Shown: in pieces, positions 11,123 through 20,260 of the stretch
How positions within the stretch are numbered: position 1 is the first letter of the stretch
Layout: the number at the start of each line of letters is the position of its first letter
NCBI GenBank assembly: GCA_009801015.1
Contig: VHZZ01000107.1
Span: 112,748 to 133,781 of the forward strand
DNA length: 21,034 nucleotides
Direction: 5' to 3'
Source: Silene noctiflora
Taxonomy: Eukaryota; Streptophyta; Magnoliopsida; Caryophyllales; Caryophyllaceae
Program-made: the position numbers and the translations under genes
Notes under the pieces: model-generated
Database searches by the model: none
What the model saw: only the letters and a program-made list of their open reading frames with translations
What the model was told of the DNA's origin: nothing

Positions 11123-11132
11123 TATATATATA
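11123..11132 (+). promoter_or_regulatory. TATA-like box of the solo LTR
   Basis: TATATATATA followed by ACGTCG sits downstream of the palindromic array. In an intact element it would mark the end of U3, with transcription expected to start near 11155-11165. Function in a solo LTR is uncertain. Confidence 0.5.
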
Positions 11133-12318
11133 ACGTCGAATCAGTTTCTAATCTCTTTCTAAAACATTTTCACAAAAACCTAAACCACGGTCTACTTCTT
11201 TATTCATCTTAATCGTTCCGCAAGCCAAGGGTGATAGTTTGTGAGTCCTAGCTTTCCGTTTTCGCGTCAATCTCGTTGGTAAGTAATTTTTACATCTTTT
11301 GATTGTTATTTTATAGACTGAGCAAACCCTACATCTGGGTTCACTTGGGGATTTGGTAATTGGGCATATTAGATTGATTATCGAGGGGTAGTTAGTAATT
11401 GTATGTGATTATTGTATGTAGGTGACAGTCTCATGAAGAATTGTTATTGATTGCTTATGCGTGCTCGGATTTGCTTTTCAGTTAGGGTTTCCCTACTTAG
11501 TTACCTGTGGAATAGTGTATGATTAATGTGACGATCTTTGTACTGGTTATTTTATGTACATGTTGTGGTTGTTATATGTTGTGGATGGTGGTGGTTGTTG
11601 GTGGTGGAGTTGGTTGGTTTGTGAGCCATTGTGAGAGGTTGTCTCACCCCCATTGTTCGCCTCTTACGTTCTCTCAGCATAAGGGGATATGCACATTAAG
11701 GAACTGGGTTTTGTCTGCGGAGCGGGGATTTTGGCGGTAAGGCTGCGGTCCCCACTGGCAGGGCTACACACCACGATGTGTAGTCAGTTTGGTTGTGATG
11801 GAGGCGGGAGATGGAGTTGTTGGCTGATTTGGATGTTGTTTATGCATTATATTGTATATTATTGTGCAGTTAACTGACCCCGTGTTTATTTTCAAAACTG
11901 TGGTGATCCATTCGGGGATGGTAAGCAGTTGGTTTGGTTTAGCAGGTGATGATGATTTCCATTGTTGCTATTGATGCGGGTTTGGCAGGGGCAGAGTCAT
12001 CGTTGTTTTGTAGTCTTAGCTTCCGCACACTTTAAACTTTGTTATCACAGTTGGTTTTTAGTTTGATTTTGTATTGACACACTTTTCCGTTGTATGTTAA
12101 ACAATTAAACTTTATATTTGTTTCATTATGGTTTTTATGATGTTCACTACCTCGGTAACCGAGATGGTAGCATCCTCCTATTCTGAGGTAATCCTTGGTA
12201 AGGTGTCTTGGGGTATAGGGGTGTTACAACAATAAAATTTTGTTTAATTGCGAGTTTACGAAAAATAACGCATTTTATGAGCTATAACTCCTACAAATTG
12301 TACAGTTTATGGACTATA

Positions 12319-12551
12319 CATCTGAGGTACTACCTCTTAATATTTATTTTCTGAGTTTTATATTAAAGTTTTTGAGTTTTATTTTAAATATTATGAGTTT
12401 GTACTATTATGTTTTTGAGTACATTTATTTAAAACATTAAAGTAAAAAAAATTATAATATTACTCAAAAATTATATTTAAAAATACTAATATGCTCAGAA
12501 ACAATGTGCATATGCTCAAAAATTAAAAGGTATAAGGTACTACCTCAGATG
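12319..12551. mobile_element. MITE with CATCTGAGGTA termini
   Basis: CATCTGAGGTACTACCT at 12319-12335 and its near-complement at 12535-12551 (16 of 17 pair) bound a 233-bp AT-rich body. Inside are repeated GAGTTTTAT motifs in the left half and CTCAAAAATT in the right half, the same style as the elements near 13514 and 19153. No target duplication is obvious. The superfamily is not certain; Mutator-like is a guess. Confidence 0.65.
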
Positions 12552-13269
12552 CGTAATTTTTTTTCTCCAAATTGTAGGGGGTTTAAGTTCAAATAAATCA
12601 GTTATCTTTTTATGCTATTAGTACAAAATTTAGAGAATTTTATATTCTCGTGCTGATTTAAACAAGTACCAAGATTTATTAGATGCTAATTATATCGATC
12701 ACATTAATCATATTTTAATTTTAAATAATGTTTGTAGTTACTAATAGTATGTAAAGTATCACTAGTCACTACTATAGAACAATCGCAAATTCTTATTTTA
12801 AACATGTTATTTTCCGTCTAAAATAAGACAGGCTAAATGTAGTTATTTTACGATAAAATAATACTATTTTCTGAAAAAATATTACCATTATTTTCAGGGT
12901 AAAAAGTGACAACTTTATTTATAACATTTTATCATTAAATAGTTACCTTTTATTAAAAAAATGGTGACATTTTGTCCGTCTTATTTCAGACCGTCTAAAG
13001 CATAAATTATTGTAGAACTTTAGTGTCTACTCCGTACATTATTAGAGGCAAATTGGTGGGAAATTTTAGCATCATAATGCTATAATGGGAAGAGCATAAA
13101 ATAAACAAAGATTTCATCTTCACTTACTTTTTAGTTTTTATACAAAAAAATCATATAAAAAATTGACAACAAATTTCTAATTTAGTGACAAACAGCCGTA
13201 ATTGTACTTGTCATATTCTTTTTGATATGCCTAAAATTGTGGGACTCTTTGTCCAGTTCAAAAAAGTGG
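12552..13269. other. Intergenic stretch with degenerate inverted motifs
   Basis: No gene is seen. CCGTCTAAAATAAGAC near 12827 and GTCCGTCTTATTTCAGACC near 12977 are opposed copies of a motif, and weak terminal similarity (ACTATAGAACAAT near 12772, TTATTGTAGAACTT near 13008) suggests an old MITE of about 250 bp. I could not set its ends. Confidence 0.35.
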
Positions 13270-13440
13270 GTAAAATGACGGAAGGTATCCGTCACTTTGA
13301 GAAGACGGGTACCAAATTGTGAGACAAAAGACCCATGAGAGGAGAGAGGAAAGCAAGTGAAGGGGTGCCCCCACCTTTTGCTTTATTCGTTTTGTGAGTG
13401 GCATTACCCGTCACAAATACCGACCCGTCACAAGGGAGAC
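13270..13440. mobile_element. TGACGG-type MITE
   Basis: The left side holds TGACGGAAGGTATCCGTCAC and AGACGGGTACC. The right side holds TTACCCGTCACAAATACC and GACCCGTCACAAGGG, which is the left side in reverse complement with differences. A GAGAGGAGAGAGGAAAGCAA purine tract lies between. I remember similar elements as frequent near genes in Caryophyllales, but ends and target duplication are approximate. Confidence 0.55.
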
Positions 13441-13513
13441 GCTTTGAAAGGTCGATGGTCTGTCCTGGTCTTAGAACGGGTAAAGTCTACCCTTAAACTA
13501 AAATTTTCAATTA

Positions 13514-13805
13514 GGAGACTATACAACCAGTTGTATACATTTGGTAGTATAGATTTGGAGTTTTATAGCAAATGATTTGAGCTTATATGACATTTTTCGA
13601 GCTTTATTGAAAATAATTTGAGCGCCTTTATAAAAAAAAAAAATTGAACTCAAAATATTTATTGGAACTCAAAAATAATATATATAAACTCAATAAAATT
13701 AAAATGTAAATCAAAATTTTTAAAAGCTAAAAAAAATTGCATATAAGCTCAATTAGATTTGTATGAGATGTACGATGCTCATATACATCCGATTGTATAG
13801 TCCTA
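13514..13805. mobile_element. AT-rich MITE, copy A of a two-copy family
   Basis: GACTATACAACCAGTTGTAT near 13517 pairs with ATACATCCGATTGTATAGTC ending at 13802 (about 18 of 22 terminal positions). The body carries GAGTTTTATAGCAAA, GAGCTTTATTGAAAA, AACTCAAAAATA and TTGCATATAAGCTC, all of which recur in the same order at 19153-19463. Relative to that copy this one lacks about 20-25 bases in the right half. No coding capacity. Confidence 0.75.
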
Positions 13806-14034
13806 TTTGTGTAAATTTTTGTTAACCTAAAACACAAAGTGTGTTATTGGCCATCAGTGACGAAGTTTGGATTTGTTTTTATAAGCGAGTAACAGACTAA
13901 CAACATAAGAAAAATTTGAAATATTTCAAAAATTATAATTAAAAACTGTAAAATTTTCTAATTTCACTGAAGACGAGCGTCCCTGCAAACACCTCCTCGC
14001 TCCACCGCTCTAGTATATATAGGCAGTCTATGGC
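13806..14034. other. Spacer between elements
   Basis: AT-rich spacer ending in a short GC-richer stretch. Nothing supported as a gene; TATATATAGG near 14014 has no gene after it. Confidence 0.4.
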
Positions 14035-14490
14035 TAGACCTGGTAAATCGGGTCAACGTGTCGGGGTCAGGTCGGGCCAGTTCGGGTCTTTCATTGATTT
14101 CGGGTTAATTCGGATCGCCTCGGGTCATTTCGGGTTTCGGGTCTATTTCGGGTTTGTTCGTCGGTCAGTTTCGGGTAACCGGGTCGGGTTATATTGTGTC
14201 GCGTCATTTTCGGGTCAATGAATAAGAGAGAAAAAGTTATTTCAAGTATTTTCGGTTTAATTAGAGTCATGTTTTGTCGGGTCATTTTCGGGTTTGGTGG
14301 TTTCAGAACGGTTCATTTTCAGGTCAGGTCAGTTACGGGTCAAGAAAGCTCGGTCATGTTCGAGTCGGGTCGGGTCGGGTCAACTCGGGTTTTCGGGTCA
14401 CATACTAGTGATGTAGTTCGGGTCATTTCGGGTCTCAGGCCAACCTTTTTGGGTCGGGTCAATCGGGTCGGGTTACTTTTGCCAGGTCTA
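14035..14490. mobile_element. hAT-like element filled with TCGGG repeats
   Basis: TAGACCTGG at the left end and CCAGGTCTA at the right end are perfect inverted repeats; with neighbouring bases the match grows to 14 bp (14030-14043 and 14482-14495). The flanking 8-mers TCTATGGC and GCCATGGC agree at 6 of 8 positions, which would suit an aged hAT target duplication. Most of the body is a degenerate run of TTCGGGTCA and GGGTCGGGTC units. The repeat keeps reading frames open on both strands, and these frames are not genes. Confidence 0.7.
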
Positions 14491-14835
14491 GCCATGGCCC
14501 ATAAGCCTATTAAATTAGGCACATGTTTATAAAAAAAAAAATGTAATTTGACCCACATGTTATTGAATATTCATAATATATTAATTAATTAATTAATTAA
14601 TTAATAGTTTATATGGTTTAATGGTAAATGTCACTATCAGTAGCAACTTAGTACATCTGTCAAGTAGCTGTGTCACTGTGTGTCTATCAACTTATGAATC
14701 GGCCATGACATAGGACTAGTTGTAAAAAGCCAATTTGGACTATGACATAATCTATTTTTGATAATCAATTTGCATCATATGTGGAAATTGTATTTTTAAT
14801 ATAAAAATATTCATAATATTTTTTTATTTTTTTTT
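14491..14835. other. AT-rich spacer with TTAA microsatellite
   Basis: A TTAA microsatellite lies at about 14579-14605. No gene or bounded repeat is recognised. The stretch ends in a T-run next to the foldback element. Confidence 0.5.
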
Positions 14836-15275
14836 GGATAATGCACGCGGTGTCCTTGAGATTTGCTATTTTGCCCGAAATACCCAATTTTTTTTATCCG
14901 GGGAACTTTAAGAGGCCATAACTCGTGCTTACGAGCTCAGAAAGTGATAATTTTTTTTTTCAAATCGATCATCTTTCCGAGAACTACGATTTCAAAAAAA
15001 AATTGTCGTATTTGGATCCCGTGGCTATGAGTTATTGCGTGTCAAAGTTTTTTTGACCGAACAAACTTTGAGTGACCATATCTCTTAGTCATGAATTCCA
15101 AATTCAACATTTTTTTTTTTCAAATCGTAGTTCTCGGAAAGATGATCGATTTGAAAAAAAAATTATCACTTTCTGAACTCGTAAACACGAGTTATGGCCT
15201 CTTAAAGTTTCCGGATCAAAAAATTGGGTATTTCGGGCAAAATAGCAAACCTCAAGGACACCACGTGCATTTTCC
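14836..15275. mobile_element. 440-bp foldback element
   Basis: The outer arms pair from GGATAATGCACGCGGTGTCC at the left with GGACACCACGTGCATTTTCC at the right, and continue inward for about 170 bases with few differences (for example AAATCGATCATCTTTCCGAG at left and its complement at right). Even the middle of about 95 bases is partly self-complementary, so the whole unit could fold into one long hairpin. It is flanked by T-runs, which hide any target duplication. No coding frame. A Mutator-like foldback origin is possible but unproven. Confidence 0.85.
15262..15267. promoter_or_regulatory. G-box (CACGTG) inside the foldback right arm
   Basis: CACGTG lies 1.5 kb upstream of the CYP94C-like start codon. 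The matching site in the left arm reads CACGCG, so only one arm has it. G-boxes bind MYC2-type factors that control jasmonate genes. Use by the P450 gene is speculation. Confidence 0.25.
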
Positions 15276-15459
15276 GTATTTTTTTTTTATGAAATGGTTT
15301 GATTATAAAGATTACAAGGAATAAATACGTTAACCTGGTGACAAAATAATGGATTCTCCGCACAAAATAGGGATTAGCACGTTTTTAGAAAGAATATAGA
15401 GTTGTAGAAGAGGGAAAAGTCGATCATCAGAAATTCACGAATTAGAATCAGTACAAAAT

Positions 15460-15925
15460 TATTTTGGTCTGGACCAAACCCGGACCGAATTATTTTGGTC
15501 CGGTCTTCGGTCCTCATTTTTCCAAGTTTTGGTCTTCGGTCCGGTCCAGTCCAAGACCGGTTTATTTAGGTCCGGACCGAGTGGACCAAATTTCATGTTT
15601 TAAAGATTAATCATTAAAATATTATGAACGAAATGAACATTTTATCTTCCAAAGATATAATAAATTAGTATTGTCAATGATTTTCATAAAAAACGTCGTT
15701 TAATTATTTAATTGCATTTTATTTAGCGGAATTAAAATGTAATTATCGTATACGAAACGGTGAAAAAACTATTTTTAGGTCCATTTCGGTCCAAGACCGA
15801 ACCAGACCAAATATTTCGTGTTCGGTCCGGTCCAAGACCGAAAGTTTTAAGTCCGGTCTTCAGTCCACTAAATATTTATTTTCGGTCTTCGATCCAGTCC
15901 GATCTTGGACCGATTCTCAGCCCTA
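15460..15925. mobile_element. Putative element with GGTCCGGTCC-rich flanks
   Basis: Two blocks (about 15460-15590 and 15777-15920) are packed with GGTCCGGTCC, GGTCTTCGGTCC and CCAAGACCGG motifs in both orientations and enclose an AT-rich core of about 185 bases. The right end reads TTCTCAGCCCTA, the complement of TAGGGCTGAGAA, which looks like a hAT terminus. A matching left terminus was not found, so the left limit is approximate. Confidence 0.5.
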
Positions 15926-16360
15926 CAAGAGATGACAATTCAAATATTGTATTAAGTATTTCGGTATAGGCTATAGCTCGAGTGAAACCGAAATGGTTTT
16001 ATACTTATCTCTTACCAACAAATAATTACGATTAATTCTTATTAGTTACTTCTCATATTTCATTTTCGTTTTCATTTAAGTTTCTTTTGTTTTTTTTCCA
16101 TGGATGAAAATTTAAAACGAATTAAAAAATGGTGAAAAATATTATTTTCCGAATGCGTCAAATCATAAGTCCTATAATATTTTAATAAAGTGACCCGATA
16201 TAATGAATTTAAACACCACCGTATCTATATTGATACAAAAATATACGGATTAGACGTAACCGAATAATAATCACACATTTTCCAATTTAATATTTAAAAG
16301 AGGATCTCTCCAAATAACTATTGTTGTTTTTACTTGTCACACATCTTATACAAAAACTTC
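15926..16360. other. Intergenic stretch upstream of the P450 gene
   Basis: AT-rich DNA in which I see no gene and no bounded repeat. Confidence 0.45.
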
Positions 16361-16365
16361 GGAAA

Positions 16366-16486
16366 GACGGTCTCTCAATAGCGTTATTGAGAGACCTCTC
16401 ACATGATGGGGTGAGGGACCCATTAAATTTTTTGTTTCTCTATTATGCCTCTCACTAAATTAGTGGGAGACGGTCTCTCATGAGAC
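16366..16486. repeat. GACGGTCTCTC repeat element with perfect hairpin
   Basis: AGACGGTCTCTCA occurs at the left (16366) and again at the right (about 16466) in the same direction. At the left, GGTCTCTCAATA (16369-16380) and TATTGAGAGACC (16385-16396) form a perfect 12-bp hairpin with a 4-base loop. Similar sequences are, from memory, scattered through Caryophyllales genomes. It lies about 200-320 bases upstream of the P450 TATA box. Confidence 0.5.
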
Positions 16487-16688
16487 TTACTGCACATCTT
16501 ATTGCTAGAACATTTCTAAATCTTTAACTCAATAAAAAATGATCAATTGGGCCACAACATGATCAAAATCAACAAAACAATAAAGGTAAAACATAAATCT
16601 ATTAAATAATACAAAAGTCATGAATAAAATATACTTTAATTTTCCAAAAAAAAATTAAATTAAATTAAAAGGACAATAAATCCAACAT

Positions 16689-16696
16689 TATATATA
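16689..16696 (+). promoter_or_regulatory. TATA box of the CYP94C-like gene
   Basis: TATATATA followed by CTCCTCCCACC lies 94 bases before the start codon, which predicts a transcription start near 16720 and a leader of about 60 bases. The leader has a CT-rich stretch and a run of A directly before ATG, common in plant leaders. Confidence 0.65.
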
Positions 16697-16782
16697 CTCC
16701 TCCCACCTCACAACTTCTTCTACCACATGCACAATAACTTCAAAAAAATCCCACCATTTTTCTCTCTCTCAAAAAAAAAAAA

Positions 16783-18333
16783 ATGAATTACAAAAATTAT
16801 TTATGCTATATTTTCTTCATTTTTCCCTTCATAATAACATTTTTATTATTTTCATATTATTTATTTATTACAAAATTTAATAAGTTTAATCATCATTGTA
16901 AATGTGAAATATGTCATGCATTTATAACTTCAAATTGGAGAGAAAAATTCACTAATTTACCAGATTGGTATACTTATTTATTAAAAAATTCTCCTACAAA
17001 AACAATTCATATTCATGTTCTTAATATTATAATTACAGCTAATCCAAATAATGTTGAATATATTCTTAAAACAAAATTTGATAATTATCCAAAAGGCAAA
17101 CCAACCTTGGCCATCCTTGGAGATTTGCTTGGTCATGGAATTTTTAATGTGGATGGAGACCATTGGCGGTTTCAGAGGAAGTTGGCCAGTCTCGAGCTCG
17201 GCTCGAACTCAATTCGAGCCTATGCTCATGAGGTATTAGCTCATGAGATTACTGGTCGTTTGGTTCAAACATTAAATAAAGCAGAAAATATTATTGGTCA
17301 ATTTTTTTTGAGAGGTGGGTCCCATATTGACTTGGGAAGGTCAAAATTGTCAATGTTGGACTTACAAAATGTATTTAGGAAATTTTCCTATGATAATATT
17401 TGTAAGTTTTCTTTTGGGGTTGACCCGTTGAGCTTACCCGGGCTTGACGAGGCGTTTGATGTCGCGTCAAGCCTGTCAGCTCAACGGGCTCTTCAACCGT
17501 CTTCGCTCGTGTGGCGGGCGAAGCGGTTTCTCAGACTTGGGTCTGAGAGACGACTTTGGGAAGCAATCAAGAAAGTCAACATCTTAGCTGAGAGCATTAT
17601 TAAGGAAAATAGGGAAAATAAAAATATTAATAAAGGGAATTTATTATCAAGATTTATGGGAAGTGTTACTGATGATAAATATCTTAGAGATATTGTGGTG
17701 AGTTTTTTATTAGCAGGCCGTGACACGAATGCGTCCGGCCTGACCGTGTTATTCTACCTCCTGGCTCAACACCCGGAGGTAGAAGCTCGGATAATTGAGG
17801 AGAGTGACCGGGTCATGGGATCAAATAAATCTGATCCCGAGGCCCGGTCATTAGACATTCCCACATTGGATCAATTAAGGGAAATGCACTATTTGCACGC
17901 GACTATTTACGAGTGTATGAGGCTATTCCCACCCGTTCAAATGGACTCGAAATTTGCAAACAACGCGGACGTGTTACCTGACGGAACCAACGTTGAGCCT
18001 GGCATGCGAGTCGCGTATCATCCGTATGCAATGGGCCGGATGGATGAAATATGGGGCCCGGATTGTATGGATTTTCGGCCCGAACGATGGTTAACTAGCG
18101 AAGGTATATTCAAGCCCGTTAGCCCGTTTAAATACCCGGTTTTTCAAGCGGGTGTACGGGTTTGTCTAGGCAAGGAAATGGCATTATTGACTATGAAGAC
18201 CGTTGGTCTAGCACTTGTAAGACGGTTTAAAATTCGATTAGCGGATCCGGGTTGGGTACCACATTTTGTTCCGGGTCTTACTGCCACCCTTAAAGGTGGC
18301 ATGCCCGTTATTGTTGAACATCGTCCATTATAA
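16783..18333 (+). CDS. CYP94C1: Cytochrome P450, CYP94C1-like (JA-Ile omega-oxidase)
   Basis: Intronless 516-residue P450, full length. CYP94C1 oxidises 12-hydroxy-JA-Ile to 12-carboxy-JA-Ile and so switches off the active jasmonate; it sits on the ER membrane and uses NADPH-P450 reductase. Visible: N-terminal membrane segment at about 8-32; helix C W128xxxR132; I-helix A311-G-R-D-T315; K-helix E377xxR380; P433-E-R-W436; haem loop FQAGVRVCLG with the ligand Cys461. The WRxQRKLASLELGS block, LRDIVVSFLLAGRDT and LYP/MRLFPPVQ-DSKFA region follow CYP94C1 more closely than CYP94A/B in my memory. It is about 20 residues longer than the Arabidopsis protein, partly through a loop after the HPEVEARI block (SNKSDPEARSLDIPT). 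The first 125 codons are strikingly AT-rich, the rest GC-richer. A start at 16783 fits the membrane anchor. Family is sure; the exact subfamily and substrate are inferred. Confidence 0.92.
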   Translation: MNYKNYLCYIFFIFPFIITFLLFSYYLFITKFNKFNHHCKCEICHAFITSNWREKFTNLPDWYTYLLKNSPTKTIHIHVLNIIITANPNNVEYILKTKFDNYPKGKPTLAILGDLLGHGIFNVDGDHWRFQRKLASLELGSNSIRAYAHEVLAHEITGRLVQTLNKAENIIGQFFLRGGSHIDLGRSKLSMLDLQNVFRKFSYDNICKFSFGVDPLSLPGLDEAFDVASSLSAQRALQPSSLVWRAKRFLRLGSERRLWEAIKKVNILAESIIKENRENKNINKGNLLSRFMGSVTDDKYLRDIVVSFLLAGRDTNASGLTVLFYLLAQHPEVEARIIEESDRVMGSNKSDPEARSLDIPTLDQLREMHYLHATIYECMRLFPPVQMDSKFANNADVLPDGTNVEPGMRVAYHPYAMGRMDEIWGPDCMDFRPERWLTSEGIFKPVSPFKYPVFQAGVRVCLGKEMALLTMKTVGLALVRRFKIRLADPGWVPHFVPGLTATLKGGMPVIVEHRPL

Positions 18334-18533
18334 TAATAATAATTAATTGTAATTGAGTAGTTGACTCAAATAATGTCAATGGTAATTAGTAGTACTAATT
18401 AGCTATGGGCGGTGTTAAATTGATTAATTAAAATGCCTCTTAATTGTATAGCACATGCAAATATGCAATTATTGAAATTAGATTAGATTGAGTTTTTAGC
18501 AAAATATATAATTTAAAATAGATCTATGTTGTT

Positions 18534-18576
<43 letters not shown>

Positions 18577-19152
18577 ATTATATATTATGAAGTATTCACC
18601 TCAACATTCATCATTCTCCAATTTTAAATTTGTTTTACGCACGCGTTTTTATGTAATAGGGTAAACGGTTTACATAATATCCTGTATAAACAGATTATAA
18701 ATCTTATGAGTTTATGGTTATTAAGTTGTTTCATGGAATAATAATTTAAGACGACCTTAATAAATTTACGGTATCAAAATGATGTTTCTTTTATTTATAA
18801 CGTAAGTTTATTATTTTGTCACGGATTGTTATTTTCTATTGCGTGATAACGAAAAGGATCGAATTTTTCTTATTTAAATAAATATGTATACATTGTTGTA
18901 CGAAATGTCAAAATTATCTTTTCGCGATACAAACTTTTTATTAATTATATAATTGTAACTAAATGTTGAATTATAATCATTAATGATTTAGAATTGGTCC
19001 AAATTAAGACTATGTTATATTACATTATTAATTGATAATAGAGTATTATAATGTGGAATATTTTAATTATAATATGCTAATACTATGACACGAATCGATA
19101 AAAAATGTTTTAAGATTCTTTTGATACGAAATGATCTAATTCAGAGGATTAG
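18334..19152. other. P450 3' region and AT-rich spacer
   Basis: The 3' UTR of the P450 gene must start here; there is no strong AATAAA close to the stop, and the end cannot be fixed. A run of 34 A stands at 18542-18575. No gene is seen further on. Confidence 0.5.
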
Positions 19153-19463
19153 TGGACTATTCAATCAGATATATACATCTGATAGTATAGAATCGGAGCT
19201 TTATAGCAAAAGATTTAAACTTATATGTACATTTTACGAGCTTTATTGAAAAGAATCTGAATGTCTTTATAAAAAAAATTAACTCAAAATATTATATTGA
19301 AACTCAAAAATATTATATATAAACTCATTAAGATTTTAATTTTAACACCTACAAAATTTAAATGTAAATCAAAATTTTAAAAAACTCAAAAAAATTGCAT
19401 ATAAGCTCAATTAGATTTGTATTGGATGTACGATTCTTATATACATCTGGATGTATAATCCTA
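19153..19463. mobile_element. AT-rich MITE, copy B of a two-copy family
   Basis: GGACTATTCAATCAGATATA at the left and ATACATCTGGATGTATAATC at the right are imperfect inverted repeats. The internal motifs (GAGCTTTATTGAAAAGA, AACTCAAAATATTA, TTGCATATAAGCTCAATTAG) match copy A near 13514-13805 in order and orientation. Shared sequence continues into CTATTTGTG after both right ends, so the true end may lie slightly further out. Confidence 0.75.
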
Positions 19464-19973
19464 TTTGTGCAAATTAACACAAAAAGTTAAATATAAGTGA
19501 TAAATTATGTATAATTCCAAATCTATGAAGCTAAATTGATGATCACTCCTTAAATAAGCTTGTTAACTAATCATCAATTTAATCTCGAGTCAAATCTAAT
19601 TCACCAAAATTTTAGGTACGATTTAACTAGACACGAATAATTTTGTTTCTTAAATCAGGTTAGTTTTTATCAGCTCTATCATTTCCGACCTTTTCATCTA
19701 ACCACAAACGGCGGAGTACTTTGTATATATCTAAGCGTTATTTATATTTATATTTATGTAAATTAATTAGTTAGCCGTAATCGTAAACCGTAATTATAAA
19801 ACATTATTAATTAGTTAAATTAAGCTGCGCCGTAATTAAATTTAATTTCATACACGAGTGTTTAAATTTGACTTATGATTTTATAATTATATGCTCTTAG
19901 AACTTTAACTTTATGCTACTCCTTTTTAATTTGCTCTTGCATGGCATGCATGCAATTAAAGGAAAATGATAGG
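19464..19973. other. AT-rich spacer, nothing recognised
   Basis: No gene or bounded repeat. GGCATGCATGCA near 19943 contains an RY-type CATGCA motif with no gene close enough to assign it. Confidence 0.45.
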
Positions 19974-19979
19974 GCGGTG

Positions 19980-20080
19980 GCGTCAAGATTGGGTGTCACC
20001 CTTTCACATGCATCTATTATTGTAGGAGTTCCTACTTATTGCATGTGAGATGGTGGCGCCGAGATTGAGCGTCATTCTCG
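19980..20080. repeat. Imperfect miRNA-precursor-like hairpin
   Basis: CACC (19997-20000) pairs with GGTG (20052-20055), TCACATGCA (20004-20012) with TGCATGTGA (20040-20048), and GTAGGA (20022-20027) with TCCTAC (20030-20035) around a 2-base loop. Weaker pairing continues outward to about 19980 and 20080. It may be a decayed MITE or a small-RNA hairpin. No known miRNA was recognised in it. Confidence 0.5.
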
Positions 20081-20169
20081 GTAGCGCTAACTCATTTTCC
20101 TTTTACTTTTAACGTGATTAATTTAAGAGAATCTTTCCTTCTTTTTTTAATCATTGATAATATATTTTA

Positions 20170-20260
20170 CTCCCTTGACACAACTGTTTTCACGCCATTT
20201 TTCTAATATAAATGAGGAGTATTTTAATAAAATTGGATGAAAACAGTCGTACAAGGGAAC
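20170..20260. mobile_element. 91-bp Stowaway-like MITE
   Basis: CTCCCTTGACACAACTGTTT at the left pairs with AAACAGTCGTACAAGGGAAC at the right, with few differences, and TA stands on both sides (20168-20169 and 20261-20262). Small size, TA target and CTCCCT terminus fit the Stowaway group. Confidence 0.7.

Larger units (their letters stand above)
10869..12228 (+). mobile_element. Solo LTR, probably Ty3/Gypsy, with 5-bp target duplication
   Basis: The element starts TGTAATATTTTGTGACC and ends GGGTGTTACA, so the termini are TGTAA...TTACA. ACAAT stands on both sides (10864-10868 and 12229-12233), a perfect 5-bp target duplication. No primer-binding site, polypurine tract or gag/pol frame is seen inside or next to it, so this is a solo LTR left by recombination. 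A TATA-like box lies at 11123-11132, preceded by an array of ACTCGNNCGAGT motifs. The GGGTGTTACA end recalls chromovirus-type Gypsy LTRs; that lineage call is inference. Short frames inside are not genes. Confidence 0.85.

Noticed and set aside
11519..11877. Short frames within the solo LTR
   Set aside because: Non-coding LTR sequence; no gag or pol similarity and no primer-binding site follows.
14030..14558. Open frames on both strands through the TCGGG repeat region
   Set aside because: The pentamer repeat avoids stops on both strands; the products are low-complexity and there is no gene context.
18542..18575. Run of 34 A as the tail of a retroposed gene copy
   Set aside because: The intronless P450 could suggest retroposition, but CYP94 genes are normally intronless, the gene has its own TATA box and no flanking direct repeats were seen.
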